Assembly (NCBI RefSeq): GCF_963678635.1
Contig: NC_087065.1
Span: forward strand, 23,579,254 to 23,643,253
Source of the DNA: Symsagittifera roscoffensis
Taxonomy: Eukaryota; Xenacoelomorpha; Acoela; Convolutidae
Length of the DNA stretch: 64,000 nt
Direction of reading: 5' to 3'
The notes beneath the pieces were generated by a model. The model did no database searches and was not told where the DNA came from. It saw only the letters and a program-made list of their open reading frames with translations. Of the stretch, positions 56,579-64,000 are shown in pieces. Numbering within the stretch: position 1 is the stretch's first letter; the number at the start of each line of letters is the position of its first letter. Both the position numbers and the translations under genes were made by a program.

Positions 56579-57141
56579 TGGAGTTATCCGTTCAATGAAG
56601 ACATTGAGGGGACTGTCCGGGGATCATGTCTCATTCCCCCAGATTGGCGCAGTTGAACTCGTCGACGAGAGCAGAGAGCAAAAACAGTCGTTAACAGTGA
56701 AAATTTATTTCTCAGAAAGGTAAGAACGGCCATTCCGACGAATAAAGAAACAAGAAACAAACACGCCGAATAAAAAAGACGAAAACCAGTCGTACGAAAA
56801 TAGAAAAAGAACGAAGCCTCTTATCGTGACGACGGGACACGATAAGAGGCTTAGCTGAAGTGGATCAGAAGAAAATAAGGTCCAGTGGGACATACCGAGT
56901 GGATCCGTACCCTCACATACCACGAGATTAGAGAGATATCGACGTTATCTCTGAGGGAAGACGGGACTGGAGGCTCGGTGCCCAGAGAGTGTAGTTTAAC
57001 TGTGAGACTGTTCAAAGCATATTTTTAGCTGTTGTAATGCCCTGAATAAATTTCTTATAACCCTGAATAACTCCGATTTCTTATAGTATTTCAGTGTTTG
57101 AGTAGTTAGAAAAAAGGAAAGGGTCAATCATTCTCCAATGG
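56579..57141 (+). repeat. Separate LTR-A copy between two LTR-B sequences
   Basis: Starts TGGAGTTATCC right after the outer end of the inverted LTR-B and stops right before the outer end of the next LTR-B. Shares 'ggggactgtccggggatcat', 'cattcccccagattggc' and the conserved hairpins, here with a 13 bp stem (56,816-56,850). No internal element sequence next to it, so it may be a solo LTR. Confidence 0.7.
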
Positions 57142-58050
57142 TGTGCCAGTCGGTCATATTTGGAAGTTTGACCTTGAGCGACGCAAAAGACATGATTTTG
57201 GGGTGAAATGGAACTTTTCAAAAATTCGAATTGAGCATGTCAAGCTCAAGTTTCTCGCGACAAGTGAAAAGATCAGGAGAATCGAACTACAATTGCGGGA
57301 AAGTAGACAAAAATAGCAGCGGGAAATTGCTATTTGCAATTTCCGATACATAATTCGAACGAGAGTCTTATTCGAAACAGAAGGCAGAGTGATCGCGAGT
57401 AAAGAAGAGATATCTTAGAAGTGGACCAGAGAGAACCTTTAGTGGAGAGGTGGACAGCCGAAGTCTTCCAATGGTCCAGAACCAAAACTTGTCCCTTGAG
57501 TTAAAACTGACCTATTCAAAACTTCTTTATTTAAACTTGATTACCCCATTAATGCTAGAGTTGCTTATTAATTCCTTTAATGAATTTTAGAGGTCGTGCT
57601 GCTATGCGAGTACCCAAATATGAATTTCTTGAGTGTGTTTTATATTGTTATGTTGAGTTAAGGAGTTTTATATTGTTATGTGGTTTTATATTGTTAAAGA
57701 AGTTAAAGAGTTTTATATTGTTATGTGGAGTTTTTAGGTTGATCCATCTGAAATGAATCAAAGGTCCACTGTCTAATAAAAATTAACTTTACGTAAGGTT
57801 CCGTCCTTGTTTTTAACGGTGTTCGCCTTTTTAATTTTAAGTATTTTGAGACCTAAGTATGGGGACGTTCTGATTTTCTAGAGTGGAGGGTATTTTGGTA
57901 GTGGCCTTTAAGCTGTAATAAAGTTATAATCTCATGTCGCAAATGAACGGAATTGGCTCCGACCGCTTGACGTCGAAAAACACAAGAGATAGTGTCCCTG
58001 ACTCTTGAGCCAAGGGTTATAGGTCCTATTTTTCTTCAACCTCATATGCA
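57142..58050 (+). repeat. LTR-B of element T
   Basis: Starts TGTGCCAGTCGGTCATATTT. Its first 430 bp are matched by the two pieces of LTR-B of element E. The right boundary is set where similarity to the leader of P begins and is approximate. Confidence 0.6.
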
Positions 58051-61000
58051 ACTTAAGTAGGCGACTATTAAATAGTGTTTTTATGGCGTTCCTGGGTATT
58101 TCTACGACATCAAGACTAAGGGATCAAACCCACTTGACACAGCTCCGGGCTACATGCCCATCCTAGAGTACCGGTGGTGCGGTTCAACGGGAACGTAATC
58201 ACCTTTTGGTTGTAGCGTAGCGCGTTAGTTGTTAAGCAAACCTGAGAAAGTTTCCCGGTGCGTTTTACGAAACAAGGCCTAGCAAACCGAGTAAGGGGGT
58301 CACTAGGGGGACAAAAAACGAGTAAAAGAGAAAAAGTGAAACAAAACAACCAAAAAAGATTAGAAACAGGCACAAAAAACCATGAAACATAAAAAGGACA
58401 GTGGCTTTGACTTCCAGATTGGGTGGATCAACGCTTTATATTAATTAAAATAGTGGGGGAATTTTAAAATAGTATACCCATACTGTTTTCCAATCAGACC
58501 GATCGTCTCAATCAAATTAGCAAAGTTGTACAGGTGCCCGAGTGTGGGGCGTTGTAAAGCTTTCAGATAGCTTGTGAAATCAGCGGACCACTGGGAGACA
58601 TGACCGGAAATGCTGCCCAGCGAAGTGGGAAAGTGGACCACAAGAAGGTTCCACCACTTGGAAACTGAACTGGAAAAGGTGACAAGCCCAGGGGAAAGTG
58701 TGACCATCCGGCAGGTGACCAGTCAGTAGTGTGATCAAAACAGAACAGGCCAAACGGAAGAAGCTTGACGGAGGTTCTGTTTGGTCAAACGGATATCGTT
58801 AAAATCCACTTTACATTTCAGGAAAAAGGTGTAAAATTGGATAAGCAAATACCCACCGTTTTGAGGAAACGTTTCTACTTGAGCAGAGCATGGAAACATG
58901 TTCTACGGTTTTCTCTCGAGAGGTTCAGCACCCATCGCGCTTAGGGTAGTTTTCGGCTTAAGTGGGGGGCTAGATAGGGGGGAGGTTAGAAGGGCGGCTG
59001 GTTAAGATAAAGAGTGGCGGTTGCGAATGGAAAAAAGGGGGGACACATTATAGTAACTATACAATCGATATCGTCGATATAGTTACATTAGTAGACCCAG
59101 AGTCTGGAACGATCCATCTTTAGACTCAGAACAAGAATTGCAACGCAAGATTATCCAAATTTAAGATCGGATTAGGAAGAATCAAGGTAGGTAACCAGGT
59201 CGAATTGGGCGGGGAGATCGGAACTAGACAGTTTTTGGAACCCGAAAGGAGAATACCCCATAAGATCGTTAGTAAGGGGGGAGAAAAACGCGTGACAACC
59301 AGGTACCAGACATTATTTTTTTTACAAAAGAGGACATTTGTTGCATTTAAATTTTGGGTGTACTCGTCCTTCTGTTTTTATCAATTTTCTCAATTAGATT
59401 TTTTGACGTTTTCGGATCTAATTTTATTGGGTTTTAACGAATTGGAGATCAGAAGACACTTACTAACAAGTCGTATTTCGATTTGCATCGATTAATATAG
59501 GAAAGGTAATTTCGGGGTGGGGGGTTAGTAGGCAAGACTTTTGATTAGTAGGATTGGGTTCATGGGGGTGTTTTAAAACTAGAGCTCAAGAGGTGGTACT
59601 AGTGACAGTGATCTAAAGGTCTCAACACTCAGGAACCAGAGAACTAAGTGTCCCAACACCAAGGAACAACAGATTTGACTGTCCCAACACCGAGGAACAG
59701 GTCCTGGGACAGTGCGAAGTGTCCCAACACTTGAGCAGGAGGTCTTGGGACAAAGTGAAGTGTCCCAACACTTCAGCAGGAGGTCTTGGCACAGTGCGAA
59801 GTGTCCCAACACTGTTGCGAGGGGTCTTGGGACAGTACGAAGTGTCCCAACACTTGAACGAGAGGTCCTGGGACAGTGCGAAGTGTCCCAACACTGGTGC
59901 GAGGGGTCTTGGGACAGTACGAATTGTCACAACACTTGAGCGAGAGGTCCTGGGATAGTGAGAAGTGTCCCAACACCGGTTCGAGGGGTCTTGGGACAGT
60001 ACGAAGTGTCCCAACACTTGAGCGAGAGGTCCTGGGACAGTGCGAAGTGTCCCAACACTTGAGCAGGAGGTCTTGGGACAAAGTGAAACGTCCCAACATT
60101 CAGCAGGAGGTCTTGGGACAGTGCGAAGTGTCCCAACACTGTTGCGAGGGATCTTGGGACAGTACGAAGTGTCCCAACACTTGAACGAGAGGTCCTGGGA
60201 CAGTGCGAAGTGTCCCAACACTGGTGCGAGGGGTCTTGGGACAGTACGAATTGTCACAACACTTGAGCGAGAGGTCCTGGGATAGTGAGAAGTGTCCCAA
60301 CACCGGTTCGAGGGGTCTTGGGACAGTACGAAGTGTCCCAACACTTGAGCGAGAGGTCTTGGAACAGTGCGAAGTGTCCCAACACTTGAGCAGGAGGTCT
60401 TGGGACAGTGTGAAGTGTCCCAACATTCAGCAGGAGGTCTTGGGACAGTGCGAAGTGTCCCAACACTGTTGCGAGGGGTCTTGGGACAGTACGAAGTGTC
60501 CCAAAACTTGAACGAGAGGTCCTGGGACAGTGCGAAATGTCCCAACACTAGTGCGAGGGGTCTTGGGACAGTACGAATTGACCCAACACTTGAGCGAGAG
60601 GTCCTGGGATAGTGAGAAGTGTCCCAACACTGGTTCAAGGGGTCTTGGGACAGTACGAAGTGTCCCAAAACTTGAGCGAGAGGTCCTGGGACAGTGCGAA
60701 GTGTCCCAACACTTGTGAGAGGTGACTTGGGACAGTACTAAGTGTCCCAAACACCTGTGCGAGGAGTCCTGGGACAGTACGAAGTATCCCAACACTTGAG
60801 CGAAAGGTCCTAGGAGGGCTAAGAAAAGTCCTGGGACAGTAAGGAAGAGCCCCAACACTTGAGCGAAGTCTCCTAGGAGGGTTCAGAGAAGTCCTGGGAC
60901 TGACCCAACACTTGAGCGAAGGGTCCTAGGAGGGTTCAAAAGAGTCAGGGGACAGTAACGAAGTGATCCGACACTTGAACGAAGGGTCCTGAGGAGTGAA

Positions 61001-61286
61001 ATTGATTTAGATTCAAAAATGATTTAGACTAATTCGACTGATTTCAGCTTCTAATACACAACAATTTTTTTTCATATACAAATATAATTGCATTCGGATT
61101 TTACAACCCGGATTCGTAAATATGAAAATTGTAATTAACTAAAATTGTATATAAAATTTATGAAACGGAGTACGGTATCGATAACCGAAAGAAAGACGAC
61201 AGGAACAAAACAAAATCAAACCTCGTCGCAACGGAAAGCAACACTATCAAACCCGAAAGTTATCAAAAAAGAACATTTCAGTAAAC
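58051..61286 (+). other. Element T, long non-coding leader
   Basis: Its start ('attaaatagtgtttttatgg', 'cgttcctgggt') and an A-rich tract (58,310-58,395) correspond to the leader of P. No convincing gene. Contains the minisatellite at 59,615-60,990. Confidence 0.55.
59615..60990. repeat. Hairpin minisatellite, 41 bp unit, about 33 copies, with 327 bp super-period
   Basis: The unit is of the type GGGACAGTNCGAAGTGTCCC + AACACTTGAGCGAGAGGTCCT. The first 20 bases pair with themselves (GGGACA/TGTCCC). Variants of the second half alternate in an order that repeats after 327 bp (eight units), as seen by comparing 59,712-60,039 with 60,040-60,366. Units decay at both ends. Long frames are open on both strands only because the unit lacks stops; they are not genes. 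Confidence 0.9.
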
Positions 61287-63230
61287 ATGGTTAATACAAG
61301 AAGCATAAAGGAGCATAAAGCCAAGGAGAAAGCAGTGGAAGAACCAACTGTACCAACAAGAGAAATCGATCTTGAGACACCAGATCAGATCAGAGAATTG
61401 ACGGGGTGGAAAGAAAGACAACGGAACACCAATGCCGAATGCAGAAGAACAAAAAAAGAAGAGGATAGAGTTCTCACCAATTGACATTGCAGAAGACACA
61501 ACAAGCAACACGCCGGAAACGATAAAAGACGATTCTCAAACAAAAAGAACGTCGTTCACAGAGAAGATTGCAGCAATGGTCGGAAAGAAACCAAAAGACA
61601 AAGAAGAGGTGATACCAACGACCGAGAAAAGCCAAACATTTGGAACAGTTTCCGCAATAACAACAGAGGCCAAACAAGACGAAGATCAGGTCACACATGG
61701 AGCAGCGGCTAACCAAAAAAAAACAAGTTCGCTTGAGCTGGGCGACTTGATGGCAAAGTTGGAGCAGATCGACAAGAAACTGAAGTACAGCGAGGAGGAT
61801 CGCCAAGAGCTAAACGGGAAATATGATACACTAAGAATGAGAACCTAGAGAACTGCTTCAACCTGGCAAGGGCGACAGAATAAAAGCTAAATCAGATGTC
61901 GGACAAGGTAGAGGCTACCGAAAAAGAGCGAGAAAAACATATCAAAAAGGGTTTGCAAGAAATGAAGCAACGGTACGACACCGTGAATGAAAAGTTGTGG
62001 AATCTAGAGACCAGAGTGGATACAATGAGCAAAGACCAAGCTGAAAGTTTTTGTGCCATACAGTCCAAACTGGATTCTCTCTTGAGAATCTCTATAGCTC
62101 AGGACAAACTGGTAGCAGACAGACCACAAGGCACCAGAGTCATCTTTATAAAGCCGCAACGGAACAAATGGGAGTCTACACCGTTACCCCGGATTGCAAC
62201 TAGAGCAGGGGCAGGGGGTCCAAGACCATTATGAAAGTTGGAACCTCAAACTCGACGAATGCACCAGGGGACTCCAGCACAAACGCTTATGTAGCACCTG
62301 ACGCCATGACATGGGCGAGCATCTGGGAATTGATGAACAGGACACTTGAAGCAATCCCAATAAGCAACACAGACTCAAGTGACAGAGGAAGTGGTAAATC
62401 CAGAATGACCTTTAAGAAACCCAAAGAGTTCAAAGATGACTCAGTTGGTTGCATTGACACATTGGTAGAAGTCATGAGACTACATTTAAAACAAGACAAC
62501 TTGAATGACGAAAGGCAGGCCTGCACAGCGATATTGAGCAATCTGGAGGGCACAGCGCTAAAATGCATAGTAGCGAAGAAAGAGGAGGAGCGCAATACGG
62601 CGAACAAAATCTTCGAGATACTGTCGAACCGATTCGGATCAGGAATGAAGGTTCACCAAGCGTTAATGAGATTTGAAAACAAAAGACTGAGGGACGATGA
62701 GTCGACCGATCGGTTCCTGGTTGATCTTGAGAGCTTGAGAAGAAGGAGCGATCGGGAAGAATCGACAAACAGAAGAAGTTTCAGCATCGCGTCGAAGTTT
62801 CTCGACGGGATGAAGAGTGACGATTTGAGAACGATGTTGGTAACGTATTATACACTATCAAAGGATAATGCACCAACCCCAGAGGTGACGAGACAAAAAT
62901 CTAGAGAGTACATGTTGAGGAAACCAAAAAAAGTACTCGTAATCAGAAGGCAGGAATATGCAAGGGGGAAGCCAACCACAAAGGTCGTCATGGTACAAAC
63001 CTAGAGACGACATGGATAAACGTATGTCATGCGCAAACTGTGGATCAGCGGATCATCGTGTTGCTGACTGAGCGACGTACAAACAAGGCATGAAAATTCT
63101 GGGATACGCTCCAGATGAAGAAGATTAGAGCCAAACGGAAGAACATGAATTTTATAGTGGCTTAATCATCAAGATTGGCGCGAGGTGCTTCTTCTGTAAT
63201 CAAGAAGTCATTTCTGGATGGAATATCCGT
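61287..63230 (+). pseudogene. Element T, gag
   Basis: Starts 'MVNTRSIKEHKAKEKAVEEP', then a lysine/glutamate-rich coiled-coil part, a capsid-like part ('IDTLVEVMRLHLKQDNLND', 'SNLEGTALKC', 'NRFGSGMKVHQALMRFENKR', 'IASKFLDGMKSDDLRTML') and a zinc knuckle 'SCANCGSADHRVAD' near 63,030. The wording is close to the gag of P. Carries a few breaks. Confidence 0.75.
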
Positions 63231-64000
63231 TGTTTCGGGAGGCGGTGAACAACCAAAATCATCCCAAACACAAACTAGCACTGGCTGCGGTACAAACTAC
63301 GAGGAGAAGATAAGCCGAAACTGACTTGAAAAATACGGAGGCAGCAAGTGGTGAACTATCAACAAACCCGGTGAAAGCCGTAATGCAAGTCAAAGCTGCC
63401 ACGGAGGCTGAAACCAGGATTTCACTGGAAATATATTGTGAGAAAGCAGCTGCAGAGGCGATCAACAAAGTGAAGCAAGACTCGGCGAAAAATGAAATCG
63501 AGCAATGGCTGAAGCAGGAGATAGAAAAGCAGAGATTGAACGAGACACTCTGCAAGACAAGGGCAGTGTCAGAAGCCGGAGAGAATGCAATGAACGGTGG
63601 TTATTGCAACACTCTGAAAATGGTGACGGGAAAAACGTTTGGCATAACGAAAATTGGGGCCAGAATAATGTCAGTAATCACAGTGGGCGGTCACGAATTA
63701 ACCAGAAACCTGAGTGAACCGAGCGACCAGACGATAATGCAAATTGATGTGTACGCAGGTTACTTGAGTATGATAAGCCCGCAAACACCTTTCAGAGCTT
63801 TGAGAACACTACTCTCAAGAGGTGGCAGCAAATCAGTTCGCATAGACAATAGATACACGGAAGCCTATGGTCCACATGAGGTAATGCTGAATATAGATGG
63901 AGTAAGCATCTACAAGAAAACCATGATAACGTGTGATGAAGATGTAGCCGGACAAATCCACGTGGGTAGAGAAGAACCAAAAGTGAGATCAATTGGACAC
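63231..64000 (+). pseudogene. Element T, gag end and start of the protease region
   Basis: Alanine/lysine-rich helical text followed by 'KIGARIMSVITVGGHE', matching the corresponding place in P ('KIMSIISVAGHQ'), and 'MLNIDGVSIYKKTMI' against 'MNVDGIIIYAKAHVM' of P. The protease active site would lie beyond the window. Confidence 0.5.

Larger units (their letters stand above)
57142..64000 (+). mobile_element. Element T: third Ty3/gypsy-like element, cut by the window end
   Basis: Plus-strand fossil: LTR-B (57,142 to about 58,050), long leader with a minisatellite (58,051-61,286), gag (61,287-63,230) and the region leading into protease (to 64,000). Gag is clearly related to that of P ('LSNLEGTALKC', 'DDESTDRFLVDLESLRRRS'). 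The part inside the window has only a few breaks and looks younger than P and E. Whether the accessory genes follow cannot be seen. Confidence 0.75.

Noticed and set aside
59622-60668. 348-residue minus-strand frame and many shorter ones on both strands
   Set aside because: Pure translation of the 41 bp minisatellite, whose unit lacks stops in several frames.
59615-60990. CRISPR-like look of regular short repeats with partly palindromic units
   Set aside because: Units follow each other without unique spacers, the variants recur with a 327 bp period, and the genome is eukaryotic.

Overview
This is a piece of an animal nuclear genome, most likely a marine invertebrate. I could not resolve the phylum: a tunicate is possible, but no single gene proves it. 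The case for a eukaryote is a spliced protein disulfide isomerase gene ending in KDEL, intron-bearing AT-rich DNA, a LINE, fold-back elements and several Ty3/gypsy-type LTR retroelements. Host genes are few: the last two exons of a PDI (4,293-4,776) and a tandem pair of intronless galactose-3-O-sulfotransferase-like genes (13,269-14,462 and 17,876-19,072).

Layout. 1-12 kb: AT-rich DNA built mostly of an undescribed dispersed repeat (called R1 here), a 5'-truncated LINE (about 497-2,482, minus), the PDI exons, and a 616-637 bp tandem repeat (9,618-11,500). 13-19 kb: the sulfotransferase pair, whose 3' halves are almost identical while the 5' halves have diverged. 19.9-22.4 kb: a fold-back element whose arms carry many GCGGATTCCGC-like palindromes, then a 536 bp near-perfect palindrome. 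22.6-34.7 kb: a broken minus-strand gypsy-like element (E). 34.7-56.0 kb: a plus-strand gypsy-like element (P) with LTR-A at both ends, apparently inserted inside the 5' LTR (LTR-B) of E. 56.58-57.14 kb: a further LTR-A. 57.14-64.0 kb: the LTR, leader, gag and start of protease of a third element (T), cut by the window end.

The most unusual content is in E and P. After the integrase, both carry the same extra series of genes in the same order: a macro (ADP-ribose-binding) domain protein related to TARG1/Poa1p, a coiled-coil region followed by an SGNH-type hydrolase domain, and a very long (about 6 kb) region coding for an unrecognised, mainly helical protein. P is about 21 kb long, very large for a gypsy-like element. 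The two copies are strongly diverged from each other, so the cassette is an old, inherited part of this family. All these copies are broken and are treated as fossils; only spans, parts and relationships are given.
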